From contig CAZYVD010000004.1 of NCBI GenBank assembly GCA_964651045.1, positions 1 to 64,000 of the forward strand: 64,000 nucleotides of DNA, written 5' to 3'. Below the pieces are notes generated by a model. That model saw only the letters and a list, made by a program, of their open reading frames with translations, was not told the DNA's origin and made no database searches. The translations under genes and the position numbers were made by a program. This document shows, piece by piece, positions 51,180 to 60,182 of the stretch. The DNA comes from CAZYVD01 sp964651045. GTDB lineage: Bacteria > Zhuqueibacterota > QNDG01 > DSAB01. How positions within the stretch are numbered: position 1 is the first letter of the stretch; each line of letters begins with the position of its first letter.

Positions 51180-53564
51180 CTAACTATCCGCCTTTTTTTT
51201 GACATTCCTTGCATGTTCCTGAGCAACTCTCGACATCTTTATCATCATGTTCTGAAACTTTTTGCCCTCTCCTGCTGAAATCCACTCTATATGGAAACGC
51301 TTCTGATCGATATTGTTCTTCTCCATCCATCTTCTGATGCGTCTTTCTCTTTTTATAGCAAAGCGATTACCAGATATAAAATGACAGTCCTGCGGATGAC
51401 ATCCGGTAAGTGCTACAGCACCAGCACCGAGTTTAAATGCCTCGTAAACGAAATCTGGATCCACTCTTCCAGAACACATTGTCCTTATAACCCTTCCATT
51501 TGTAGGATACTGCATTCTCGAGACCCCAGCAAGATCTGCACCTCCATAACTACAGAATGTACAGGCAAAGCAGATAACCTTTTGCTCAGGTTTATTTCTC
51601 AGTGCAGCTCTAACCTGTTCGAGTATCTGCTCATCTGTGAAGTGGCGCATTATTATGCAGTCTTCAGGACAATCAGCAGCACATGTGCCACATCCCTCAC
51701 AAAGTGCTTTGTTTACTACCGCAGGCGTCACTCCCTTCTCTTCTATTGTTATTGCCCCATAGGGACATCTGTTCAAACAGGTACCACAGGATATGCAACG
51801 CGAACCATCGACCTCTGCAAAGATCGGCTCAATCTTTACTTCACCCTGTGCCATAAGCTGGGCAGCCCTCACCGCAGCAGCACTCGCCTGTGTCACGCTC
51901 TCCTTGATATCCTTGGGCGACTCCACGCCACCGGCTATAAATATCCCTCTTGATGCAGTATCTACAGGTTTTAGCTTCGGGTGAGCCTCCAGCAAGAATC
52001 CATTTGGCCCTCGAGGCAGTGGAATCGGTACAACCTTGGGATCCGGAGGGTCTGCACCTATGGATAGAACGACCATCTCAAATTCGGGGGATATGAAGCG
52101 GTTCTCATTCTGATCCTCAACAAATATTCTAAGATTTCTTGAATCTGGATCCTCCTGGATCTCCGAAGGACGTCCCCTTATAAATCTTACTCCTTCTTCC
52201 CTAGCCCTCTTATAGAGCTGCTCAAATCCTTTTCCAAAAGCACGGATATCTATGTAAAAAACTGTAACATCTATCTCCGGCCAGTGTTCCTTTATCAGAA
52301 GAGTCGATTTAATTGTTTCAAGACAGCAGAAATTTGAACAATATGTATTAAAACGAACATCACGAGATCCCACACACTGTATGAATCCAACACTCTTTGG
52401 CTGCCTCATATCACTCGGTCTCACGAGATTGCCCTCTGTTGGGCCAGAAGCATTGAACAGTCTTTCAAATTCGAGGGTCGTCAATACATTTGGATACCTC
52501 CCCCAGCCATATTCTGGTATTAGAGAAGCATCGAAGGGTTTGAAGCCCGTTGCTATTATGATTGTGCCTATCTCTATCTCTTCTATCCGGTCGCGATCAT
52601 CATAATTTATGCAATCTGCTCCTTTTTCACGACAGACCTCCCTGCACTTTCCGCATTTAATAGGATTAACTCCATGACAGTGTTCAATGTCTATGAGGTA
52701 CTGGGAAGGCACGGCTTGAGGAAATGGCATATAGATTGCCTTTCTCCATGACAGATGGCCATCTACCTCCCTCGGTACAGCTATCGGACAAACACTTGTA
52801 CATTCATCGCATGCTGAACACTCATCATTAACATACCGCGCCTTTCTCAATATTTTTGCCGTAAAATTACCTACATATCCTTTTATCTCTATTACCTCTG
52901 AGTAAGCCATCAGGGTTATGTTTGGATGGTTCTGTACGTCCGACATCTTTGGGCCTAGTATGCATATAGAACAATCCATTGTGGGAAATGTCTTATCCAG
53001 CACAGCCATGATTCCGCCAATAGAGGGAGACTTTTCAACAAGATATACCTTGTATCCAGAATCTGCCAGATCAAGCGAGGCCTGAATACCTGCCACACCT
53101 CCACCTATCACAAGTGCACTCGGCCTGATTTTTACCCTCGGCTCTATCTGAGGCTCAAGAAGTCTTGCCTTTGCAACGGCCATCTCAACCAGCTCAAATG
53201 CCTTCTGAGTTGCCTTTGCCGGTTCATGCTGATGCACCCATGAACACTGCTCTCTTATATTAGCCATTTCAAACAGATAGGGATTTACACCTGCCGATGC
53301 AGTGGTCTCTTTAAAGGTCTCAAGATGAAGCTTTGGTGAACAGGATGCAACGACGACCCTGTTGAGCTTATTTTCTCTTATAGCCTTTCTTATCGATGCC
53401 TGGCCCACATCGCTGCAGCTGTACTTATTTGTATCAACAAAAACAACATCATCTATTTTTTCTGCCATTTTTGCCAGTTTCTCTATATCCACAGTGGCAG
53501 CAATGTTTCTTCCACATCCGCAGATAAAAACACCTATCCTGAGATTCTTGCTTTCGTTATTCAT
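51180..53564 (-). CDS. hdrA: HdrA-MvhD fusion protein
   Basis: A 794-residue HdrA with an MvhD domain fused at the C-terminus. GVFICGCGRNIAATVD begins the N-terminal cluster domain; the FAD loop is ALVIGGGVAGIQASLDLADSGY with DKTFPTMDCSICILGPKM. Ferredoxin motifs are CSACDECTSVCPI, then CISCGTCLNRCPYGA and CEGCGTCAADCPEDC. The MvhD part (about 665-780) has CFACTFCSYGGADLAGVSR, GCHPQDCHFISGN and IEWISAGEGKKF. Start ATG 53564 shares a base with the korC stop. With hdrC and hdrB it forms a complete Hdr-type complex, likely taking reduced ferredoxin from the kor enzyme. Confidence 0.92.
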   Translation of the reverse strand: MNNESKNLRIGVFICGCGRNIAATVDIEKLAKMAEKIDDVVFVDTNKYSCSDVGQASIRKAIRENKLNRVVVASCSPKLHLETFKETTASAGVNPYLFEMANIREQCSWVHQHEPAKATQKAFELVEMAVAKARLLEPQIEPRVKIRPSALVIGGGVAGIQASLDLADSGYKVYLVEKSPSIGGIMAVLDKTFPTMDCSICILGPKMSDVQNHPNITLMAYSEVIEIKGYVGNFTAKILRKARYVNDECSACDECTSVCPIAVPREVDGHLSWRKAIYMPFPQAVPSQYLIDIEHCHGVNPIKCGKCREVCREKGADCINYDDRDRIEEIEIGTIIIATGFKPFDASLIPEYGWGRYPNVLTTLEFERLFNASGPTEGNLVRPSDMRQPKSVGFIQCVGSRDVRFNTYCSNFCCLETIKSTLLIKEHWPEIDVTVFYIDIRAFGKGFEQLYKRAREEGVRFIRGRPSEIQEDPDSRNLRIFVEDQNENRFISPEFEMVVLSIGADPPDPKVVPIPLPRGPNGFLLEAHPKLKPVDTASRGIFIAGGVESPKDIKESVTQASAAAVRAAQLMAQGEVKIEPIFAEVDGSRCISCGTCLNRCPYGAITIEEKGVTPAVVNKALCEGCGTCAADCPEDCIIMRHFTDEQILEQVRAALRNKPEQKVICFACTFCSYGGADLAGVSRMQYPTNGRVIRTMCSGRVDPDFVYEAFKLGAGAVALTGCHPQDCHFISGNRFAIKRERRIRRWMEKNNIDQKRFHIEWISAGEGKKFQNMMIKMSRVAQEHARNVKKKADS

Positions 53565-54142
53565 CAACTCTGACTCTCTTTTCCCAATTTTATTCCAACC
53601 TTGAAGGCAGCGATATTCTTCTCTGCCAGTCCCGGCCACTCTTCTGCGATCGTCTTCTCTATCTCTAAAGCATCTCCGATCTTTAGAATAGAATGTAATG
53701 CACCGACCAGTACTATGTTTGAACCTATTCGATTCCCAAATATCTTTTCTGAAGCGAGTGTTGCGGATATCAAATAAATCTTGCCCCTAAACTGTTTAAT
53801 AGAAAATCTTTTGAGTGATACCATCTCTGGATCTATGATGAGATGTTCTATGAATCCATTTTTAACTTCAGATACAAATTTAATAAAAGATTCGTTTGAC
53901 ATACATATCAAAACCTGCGGGGTCCGAATTTTAGGAAAATCTATCTCCTCATCGGAAATTATCAGGTCAGAGTATGAGAGTCCTCCTCTCGATTCTGGAC
54001 CGTAATTTTGTGACTGACATACAAACTTATTAGTGCTCTTTATTAAAGACTTTCCCAATATCGTGGCTGCAGACTGCAACCCCTGTCCACCAGCTCCTGC
54101 AAATCTGATTTCGATTCTATTTTTTATTTCACCACTATTCAT
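53564..54142 (-). CDS. korC: 2-Oxoacid:ferredoxin oxidoreductase gamma subunit
   Basis: A 192-residue gamma subunit: IEIRFAGAGGQGLQSAATILG, SQNYGPESRGGLSYSDLIIS, VLICMSNESFIKF. It helps complete the four-subunit KorDABC-type enzyme, encoded in the order delta, alpha, beta, gamma. The substrate is 2-oxoglutarate or a branched 2-oxoacid; sequence alone does not settle it. It starts four bases inside the beta subunit. Confidence 0.9.
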   Translation of the reverse strand: MNSGEIKNRIEIRFAGAGGQGLQSAATILGKSLIKSTNKFVCQSQNYGPESRGGLSYSDLIISDEEIDFPKIRTPQVLICMSNESFIKFVSEVKNGFIEHLIIDPEMVSLKRFSIKQFRGKIYLISATLASEKIFGNRIGSNIVLVGALHSILKIGDALEIEKTIAEEWPGLAEKNIAAFKVGIKLGKESQS

Positions 54143-54999
54143 GATCCCTTCATTGATGCTTCAATTATTCTTCTGTATTCATGTGTAAATTCGGCTCTAT
54201 TGAGTTTCACAAACTCGCCACACACGATCTTTGTTAAATCCGACTTTGCATCACCAGGAGAAACAGTAAATGGTTCCACAACTTCTGAAATATCCTCAAA
54301 AATTTTAAGCATATCTATTGAATCACCCATTTGATTGTATTTGCCAAAATATGTGGGACATGCCGATACTATCTCAATGAATGCCATGCCGAATTCCCTT
54401 GCATGAAGAATCGCATTTGCAAAGGAGTCCTCCATTCTGACCTGATGTAGTGCAGTCCATCTGGCAACATATGTTGCGCCAGAGGCTGCTGCCAGTTCAA
54501 CCAGATTAAAGGTCCTCTCAATATTACCGTACGGAGTAGATTGCGTCAGATACTCACCCTTTGGTGTGGTGGGTGCCATCTGCCCGCCTGTCATTCCATA
54601 GATGAAATTGTTCACGCAGACTACCGTAATTCCAATATTCCTCCTTGCAGCGTGAATGAGATGATTACCACCAATCGCCACTATATCACCATCGCCAGAG
54701 AAAACCACAACATCGAGTTCTGGATTTGCAATCTTTACACCAGTGGCAAAAGGAATCGTTCTTCCGTGAGTTGTATGAAACGCACCGGTATTAAAATAAC
54801 CGCTTGCCCTTCCTGTACATCCAATACCAGAAACTACTACAAGATTGTTCCTGTTTTCAATCACCCTATCAAATGCTCTGGCCATGCATGAGATTGTGGA
54901 ACCAATCGTGCACCCGGAACAGAAAACAAATGGAAGTCTATCTCCTCTTATCCATTCTGAAAGAGGATGTCCATACTCTTTTAATTCGCCTTCAATCAA
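54139..54999 (-). CDS. korB: 2-Oxoacid:ferredoxin oxidoreductase beta subunit
   Basis: A 286-residue thiamine-diphosphate-binding beta subunit. PFVFCSGCTIGSTIS at the N-terminus, GIGCTGRASGYFN, then the TPP/Mg motif VVFSGDGDIVAIGGNHLIHAARRN with CVNNFIYGMTGGQMAPTTP. It decarboxylates the 2-oxoacid and passes electrons to ferredoxin. Four-base overlaps with alpha and gamma genes show tight coupling. Confidence 0.92.
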   Translation of the reverse strand: MIEGELKEYGHPLSEWIRGDRLPFVFCSGCTIGSTISCMARAFDRVIENRNNLVVVSGIGCTGRASGYFNTGAFHTTHGRTIPFATGVKIANPELDVVVFSGDGDIVAIGGNHLIHAARRNIGITVVCVNNFIYGMTGGQMAPTTPKGEYLTQSTPYGNIERTFNLVELAAASGATYVARWTALHQVRMEDSFANAILHAREFGMAFIEIVSACPTYFGKYNQMGDSIDMLKIFEDISEVVEPFTVSPGDAKSDLTKIVCGEFVKLNRAEFTHEYRRIIEASMKGS

Positions 55000-56138
55000 T
55001 TTTGGATCTCCTCCAATATTTCCAGGGGATGTATGGGTTCTGAAGATGGCCTTGCAATAAGATCTATCTTTGTTGAACCTGTGAACCTATCCACCTCATG
55101 AATTATCTGTCCATAGTTCAACTCTACTACCACAACTCTCTTTACCCTCTTTGCCAGATCTCTTATCTGCTCCTCAGGAAATGGCCAGATTGTACGCAGT
55201 CGTAGCATGCCGATCTTCATCCCCCTGCGCCTCCCCTCCTTTACTGCACCCTTTGCACTTCTTGCACTTATTCCATAGGAAACTATTCCGATCTCTGCAT
55301 CTTCCAACATGAACTGATCGACTCGAGTTATTTTATCCCTGTTGGTTCTTATCTTGTCATTCAGCCTCTTTACAAGCCTGTATTGAGCCTCGGGTGTCAT
55401 ATCTGGATATCCTCTCTCGTCGTGAGTCAGCCCGGATGCATAGAATCTATATTGAGAACCAAAGATAGCCATTGTCGGAACCAAATCTTTATTCGATTTA
55501 AATGGTCGATACTCTTCTGGAGATGTTCTCGGGACCTTTCTATTTTTCAATCTAATCTTCTCTCTTGGTGGAATTATCAATTTTTCCTTTAGATGTACAA
55601 TTGTCTCGTCTGCAAGAACTATAACCGGTACTCGCCATCTTTCTGATAGGTTAAATGCATCGATCATCATGTCGAATGCTTCCTGTACAGAGTATGGTGC
55701 AAGTGTGATTATCTCATAATCGCCGTGAGAACCCCATTTTGGCTGCATCACATCTCCCTGACCCGTCTTTGTCGGCTGACCAGTACTGGGCGAGGCCCGC
55801 ATTGCATTTACTATAACTATGGGTGCCTCTGTCATTACTGCCAGACCTATCGACTCGAGCATCAATGAGAATCCTGGACCCGATGTTGCAGTCATCGCCT
55901 TTTTACCGGCATATGAGGCTCCGATACACGCAACCGATGATGCTATCTCATCCTCCATCTGGATAAAGCTGCCGCCTACTTGCGGAAGCCTCTTTGACAT
56001 GTGTTCTGCAATTTCTGAACTCGGAGTGATCGGGTATCCTGCAAAGAAACGACATCCAGCGGCAATTGCTCCCTCGGCAATCGCCTCATTGCCCATTACA
56101 TAGTGTATTCCAGTCAATACTGACCTGTCACTCTTCAT
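54996..56138 (-). CDS. korA: 2-Oxoacid:ferredoxin oxidoreductase alpha subunit
   Basis: About 380 residues. GNEAIAEGAIAAGCRFFAGYPITPSSEIAEHM, MEDEIASSVACIGASYAGKK and TATSGPGFSLMLESIG match KorA-type alpha chains; GQGDVMQPKWGSHGDYEI is typical of 2-oxoglutarate or 2-oxoisovalerate enzymes. The ATG at 56138 follows AGGA by six bases; GTG 56153 is also possible. Overlaps the ferredoxin subunit gene. Confidence 0.91.
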   Translation of the reverse strand: MKSDRSVLTGIHYVMGNEAIAEGAIAAGCRFFAGYPITPSSEIAEHMSKRLPQVGGSFIQMEDEIASSVACIGASYAGKKAMTATSGPGFSLMLESIGLAVMTEAPIVIVNAMRASPSTGQPTKTGQGDVMQPKWGSHGDYEIITLAPYSVQEAFDMMIDAFNLSERWRVPVIVLADETIVHLKEKLIIPPREKIRLKNRKVPRTSPEEYRPFKSNKDLVPTMAIFGSQYRFYASGLTHDERGYPDMTPEAQYRLVKRLNDKIRTNRDKITRVDQFMLEDAEIGIVSYGISARSAKGAVKEGRRRGMKIGMLRLRTIWPFPEEQIRDLAKRVKRVVVVELNYGQIIHEVDRFTGSTKIDLIARPSSEPIHPLEILEEIQN

Positions 56139-56454
56139 CTCTATTCCTGACACCGCCTTCCTCTCCTTTCGATCTCTTTGGCTTCAGGAAAATTGCAAAC
56201 TCAGGACAGTGACGGTAGCAATTCATACACTCATCACAATTTTCATCTGCTACCACTTTTACAAAATAGTTTCCCCTGGTGTTAAATTCATCTGTCGTCA
56301 ACTCCAGGACATCATTCTTACAAAAGGTCAAACATATCTTACAAGATGTTCCTTTGCAGAGCTCAGGTATTATTACAATCTCCATACTCCTCTGGATCTT
56401 GGGTTTATCGAACAGAGGTGTCCGCTCTCTTTTGTGCTTATGCCTTGTCATCAT
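56128..56454 (-). CDS. korD: Ferredoxin (delta) subunit of 2-oxoacid:ferredoxin oxidoreductase
   Basis: About 108 residues with two [4Fe-4S] motifs, CKGTSCKICLTFC (wider first gap) and CDECMNCYRHCPE. A basic N-terminal tail (TRHKHKRER) precedes. It passes electrons from the TPP site to soluble ferredoxin. The ATG at 56454 overlaps the ptb stop (TGATG). Confidence 0.9.
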   Translation of the reverse strand: MMTRHKHKRERTPLFDKPKIQRSMEIVIIPELCKGTSCKICLTFCKNDVLELTTDEFNTRGNYFVKVVADENCDECMNCYRHCPEFAIFLKPKRSKGEEGGVRNRDEE

Positions 56455-57380
56455 CAATTCTTATAAAATTTTTCTATAGCCATCTTCGATGCAAGTACTA
56501 TCGAATAGAATTTAGAATCGTCACTATCCGCTCTCGATGTTAAAACAACTGGAGCAGTCGTACCTACAACTATTGATGCAGCAGTGCCCCTTGCCAGAAG
56601 CGTTGTGGACTTGTAGAATGTGTTTGCGGTCTCGATATTCGGAAATATCAATATATCTGCCTCTCCATTTATGGGACTCTCGAGTCCCTTTATCTTGCAG
56701 TGTTCTTTAGATATTGAAACGTCGAGGGCAAGAGGGCCGTCAACAATCGCTCCCTGAATCTGTTTTCTCTGTGTCATTGCAGTTATCACGGCAGCATCTA
56801 CGGATGACTGCATTTTGAAACTTATTGTCTCTGTGGCAGAAACAAGCGCAGCCTTTGGCATCTTAATGCCAATTGCATGTGCAACCTCTATTGTATATTT
56901 AAGTATCTCTACCTTCTGGTCAAGATCTGGACTCGGAATTATTGCAGCATCTGCAATTATCAAAAGCTTTGGATATGCTGGAATTTCCATCAATGCTGCA
57001 TGACTGAGGAGTCCATCCTTTGGAAGCAGTCCATTGTCCTTATCGAGTATTGCCTTCATATATGTCGCAGTGTTCACCAACCCCTTCATCAATATGTCTG
57101 CCCTCTTTTCTCTAACCATCCTTACTGCCTCTGCTGCTGCTTCACTCTCATCAGGAATATCTATGACCTCAAAAAGTGAGACATCTATACCCCTCTCCTC
57201 CACTACTTTTTCTATTTTCCGCATATCTCCTACTAATACTGCTTTTACTACACTCTCTTTTACTGCATGCGCTATTGCCAGTATTGTATCGAGATCCTGA
57301 CCTGCTGCTACTGCCAATGTTGGAGTCGTGTCTATCTTTACACTCTCCAAAAGGTCACTCAATTTATGTATCGGTTTCAC
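56454..57380 (-). CDS. ptb: Phosphate butyryltransferase
   Basis: A 308-residue member of the phosphate acetyl/butyryltransferase family: VAAGQDLDTILAIAHAVKES, ADILMKGLVNTATYMKAILDK, SHAALMEIPAYPKLLIIADAAII, GPLALDVSISKEH, and NIETANTFYKSTTLLARG. It exchanges CoA for phosphate on butyryl- or branched acyl-CoA. GTG start after GGAG. With the two kinases upstream it would make ATP from acyl-CoA, or activate free acids in reverse. Confidence 0.93.
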   Translation of the reverse strand: MKPIHKLSDLLESVKIDTTPTLAVAAGQDLDTILAIAHAVKESVVKAVLVGDMRKIEKVVEERGIDVSLFEVIDIPDESEAAAEAVRMVREKRADILMKGLVNTATYMKAILDKDNGLLPKDGLLSHAALMEIPAYPKLLIIADAAIIPSPDLDQKVEILKYTIEVAHAIGIKMPKAALVSATETISFKMQSSVDAAVITAMTQRKQIQGAIVDGPLALDVSISKEHCKIKGLESPINGEADILIFPNIETANTFYKSTTLLARGTAASIVVGTTAPVVLTSRADSDDSKFYSIVLASKMAIEKFYKN

Positions 57381-57395
57381 AATAGCTCCTATAAT

Positions 57396-58469
57396 CTAGT
57401 ATACTTTTGGTTTCTCCTCACCGCGTAGGACCCTCAGTGCCCCCTCTGCAAGGGCCATCATCTCCTTTTCACCATGCGAGACAAAGATGCGGGCTATCCA
57501 CCTTACTCTTTCCTTTATCATTCTGACAAGCTCATCGTCATATGTAAGTCCACCGGATAAAACAATTCCATCTACTCTGCCTTTCAATACGGTAGCACAT
57601 GCTCCAATCTCCTTGGCGATCTGGTATGACATTGCCTCATAAATGAGTCTTGCCTTTTGATCTCCTTTTTCGATCATCTCCTTTGTCTTACGCATATCAT
57701 TTGTACCAAGATAGGCAACCATACCAGCATTTCCTACAAGTCGCCTCTTTAACTCTTCCTTTGTATATTTGCCAGAAAAACAAAGTTCAAGAAGTTGGCC
57801 AGCAGGAACTCCTCCTGCTCTCTCTGGAGCAAATGGACCATCACCATCAAATGCATTGTTTACATCTATAACCCTGCCTCTTTTATGAACTCCTACAGAA
57901 ATCCCTCCTCCCATGTGTACAACCACAAGGTTCATCTCTTCATACTCTTTATCAAGCTCTGCAGCAACTCTTCTGGCTATTGCCTTCTGATTGAGAGCAT
58001 GAAATATGGAACGCCTCTCAATTTCCGGTATACCCGATATCCTTGCAACAGGTTCCATCTCATCTACTACAACTGGATCTACAATAAATGCCGGAACTCC
58101 AACCATCTCCGCTATATCGTGTGCAATTATTCCTCCCAGATTCGATGCATGCTCTCCCCTCTTTCCGCTCTTGAGATCAGAAAGCATCTTTTTATTCACC
58201 CTGTATGTACCGCTCGGAATAGGCCTTAAGAGTCCACCTCTTCCAACAACACAATCTATATTTTTAATTTCAATGCTGTTTATCTTTAAAGCCTCCTCGA
58301 TTATTCCCACCCGAAACTGATGCTGATCAGAAATCGATTTAAACTTTTGAAGTTCCTTTTCGCTGTGCTGGATAGATGACATGAAGATTTCCCTCTTGTC
58401 CTCATATAGAGCAACCTTGGTAGAAGTAGATCCAGGATTGATCACCAATATTCGAAAGCTCTTTGCCAA
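57396..58469 (-). CDS. buk: Butyrate kinase (copy 1)
   Basis: A 357-residue acetokinase-family enzyme: ILVINPGSTSTKVALYED, VVGRGGLLRPIPSGTYRVN, HASNLGGIIAHDIAE, VVVHMGGGISVGVHKRGRVIDVNNAFDGDGPFAPERAGG, and GIVLSGGLTYDDELV. It phosphorylates butyrate, isobutyrate or isovalerate, or makes ATP from the acyl phosphate. TTG start after GGAG. Tandem paralogue of the next gene. Confidence 0.94.
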   Translation of the reverse strand: MAKSFRILVINPGSTSTKVALYEDKREIFMSSIQHSEKELQKFKSISDQHQFRVGIIEEALKINSIEIKNIDCVVGRGGLLRPIPSGTYRVNKKMLSDLKSGKRGEHASNLGGIIAHDIAEMVGVPAFIVDPVVVDEMEPVARISGIPEIERRSIFHALNQKAIARRVAAELDKEYEEMNLVVVHMGGGISVGVHKRGRVIDVNNAFDGDGPFAPERAGGVPAGQLLELCFSGKYTKEELKRRLVGNAGMVAYLGTNDMRKTKEMIEKGDQKARLIYEAMSYQIAKEIGACATVLKGRVDGIVLSGGLTYDDELVRMIKERVRWIARIFVSHGEKEMMALAEGALRVLRGEEKPKVY

Positions 58470-58480
58470 TTTAATCTCCT

Positions 58481-59545
58481 CTAATATTTCTTCACCATCT
58501 CTTCTTTCCGCAATACCCTCAAGACTCCATGTGCAAGAGCCTCCATCTCATTTTCTCCACCATATATGTAAACAGGAGCTATAAAAGATATCCTCTCTTT
58601 TATCCACTCTACTAGCATAACAGAGTTTGCCAATCCTCCTGTAATGACTATACAATCGACACTTCCTTTTAACACACTAGACATGGCTCCAATCTCTTTG
58701 GCTATCTGGTAGGCCATGGCTTCATAGATCAGTCTTGCATCTTCATCTCCTTTCTCTATCCTCCTTTCCACCTCTCTCGAATCATTTGTGCCAAGATATG
58801 CTACAAGCCCTCCATTACCAACTATGCGCTTCTTCATCTCTTCGAAAGAGAATTTCCCTGAATAACACAACTTTACAAGCGAACTAACAGGCAGAGAACC
58901 CGACCTCTCAGGAGAGAAGGGTCCCCCCTCATTTGCATTGTTCACATCTATTATTCTTCCTTTTCTTATGGGACAGATAGAGATTCCGCCTCCAAGATGC
59001 GCAACTATTAGATTGATCTCTGTCAGCGATTTTCCAAGATCACGAGCAGCCCTGTATGCCGTTGCCCTTATGTTAAGAGTATGGAGCAGACTGATCCTTT
59101 CGAGCTCTGGTATGCCTGATATGCGAGCAATTGGTTCAAACTCGTCTACCGATACTGGATCAACAAAATAGGCCGAAACGCCTGCCTTCTCTGCCAGTTC
59201 ATGAGCAAGTACTGCACCTATGTTAGAGATGTGATCGGCCTGAACATTACCCATTTTTATATCATCTAAGAGTTTTTCATCAACAAGATATGTTCCACTT
59301 CCTAAAGGCCTGAACGGGCCGCCTCTTCCAACAACAGCAGAGACCATCTTAAGATCGACTCCTCTATTTTTCAACAGATCCATTATGTCTATCCTTCGCA
59401 TCTCCAACTGTTCTATCGATCTGTTAAAACCATCAAGATCTTCTTTTCTATAAGTTATGGTCTCACTCCAGGCCTCTTTTTCGTCTTCATACATCGCTAT
59501 CTTGGTTGATGTTGAACCAGGATTAATTACAAGGATACGATACAT
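58481..59545 (-). CDS. buk: Butyrate kinase (copy 2)
   Basis: About 354 residues with the same motifs as copy 1: ILVINPGSTSTKIAMYEDE, VVGRGGPFRPLGSGTYLVDE, HISNIGAVLAHELAE, IVAHLGGGISICPIRKGRIIDVNNAN, and CIVITGGLANSVMLV. The two are clearly diverged, which points to different acyl specificity rather than a fresh duplication. ATG 59545 follows AGAGG by six bases; GTG 59551 is possible. Confidence 0.93.
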   Translation of the reverse strand: MYRILVINPGSTSTKIAMYEDEKEAWSETITYRKEDLDGFNRSIEQLEMRRIDIMDLLKNRGVDLKMVSAVVGRGGPFRPLGSGTYLVDEKLLDDIKMGNVQADHISNIGAVLAHELAEKAGVSAYFVDPVSVDEFEPIARISGIPELERISLLHTLNIRATAYRAARDLGKSLTEINLIVAHLGGGISICPIRKGRIIDVNNANEGGPFSPERSGSLPVSSLVKLCYSGKFSFEEMKKRIVGNGGLVAYLGTNDSREVERRIEKGDEDARLIYEAMAYQIAKEIGAMSSVLKGSVDCIVITGGLANSVMLVEWIKERISFIAPVYIYGGENEMEALAHGVLRVLRKEEMVKKY

Positions 59546-59586
59546 CTTCACCCTCTTAAAATCATTACCAAATCTGACAAATCTTC

Positions 59587-60171
59587 CTATGATTCTGAGA
59601 CAGATCTTCCCTCTCTAAAAGCCTTCTTATTCAAATCCTCTGTCCCCTTTGGCACCATTTCTTCGATAACAGTTGTCCATATCTGTTCAGAAATATCCAT
59701 GTAAGAGGACAGTACCCCAAGAAGAATCGTATTCACCAATCTCAGATTCCCGAGCCTCTCTGCAATATTTGAACAATCTACAACTACTACATTTTTTACC
59801 CTTTTCTTAATTCTTTCTATAGGATTCTCTGGATAGCTATATCCCTTCATAGATGATATGGGCGGAATCAATTTATAATCATTTATTATTATGGTTCCCT
59901 TTTCCTTGAGATAATGAACCCATCTCAATGCCTCTGCCTTCTCAAAGGCCACTATTATATCCGCATCTCCTTTTTTAATCAACGGAGAATACACTTTTTT
60001 ACCAAAACGAACATGGCTTGAAACAACCCCTCCCCTCTGAGCCATTCCATGCACTTCACTCTTCTTGGCATCATATCCAGCCTTTAGTGCAACATTACAA
60101 ATAATCTCACTCGCCAGCAGCACTCCCTGGCCACCGACTCCAACTATTAGTATATTTTTATTCCTATCCAT
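59587..60171 (-). CDS. iorB: Indolepyruvate:ferredoxin oxidoreductase beta subunit
   Basis: About 194 residues from the ATG at 60171, six bases after AGGTGGG and just past the iorA stop; a longer TTG or ATG start would run deep into iorA. Pattern: NILIVGVGGQGVLLASEIICN, KKSEVHGMAQRGGVVSSHVRFG, and SPLIKKGDADIIVAFEKAEALRW. It is the gamma-like half of the two-subunit Ior enzyme that oxidises aryl 2-oxoacids. Confidence 0.92.
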   Translation of the reverse strand: MDRNKNILIVGVGGQGVLLASEIICNVALKAGYDAKKSEVHGMAQRGGVVSSHVRFGKKVYSPLIKKGDADIIVAFEKAEALRWVHYLKEKGTIIINDYKLIPPISSMKGYSYPENPIERIKKRVKNVVVVDCSNIAERLGNLRLVNTILLGVLSSYMDISEQIWTTVIEEMVPKGTEDLNKKAFREGRSVSES

Positions 60172-60182
60172 AGAAAACCCAC

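Noticed and set aside
51291..51953. 220-codon plus-strand open frame
   Set aside because: Antisense to the conserved HdrA-MvhD fusion gene; Cys/Ser-rich product without a recognisable domain.
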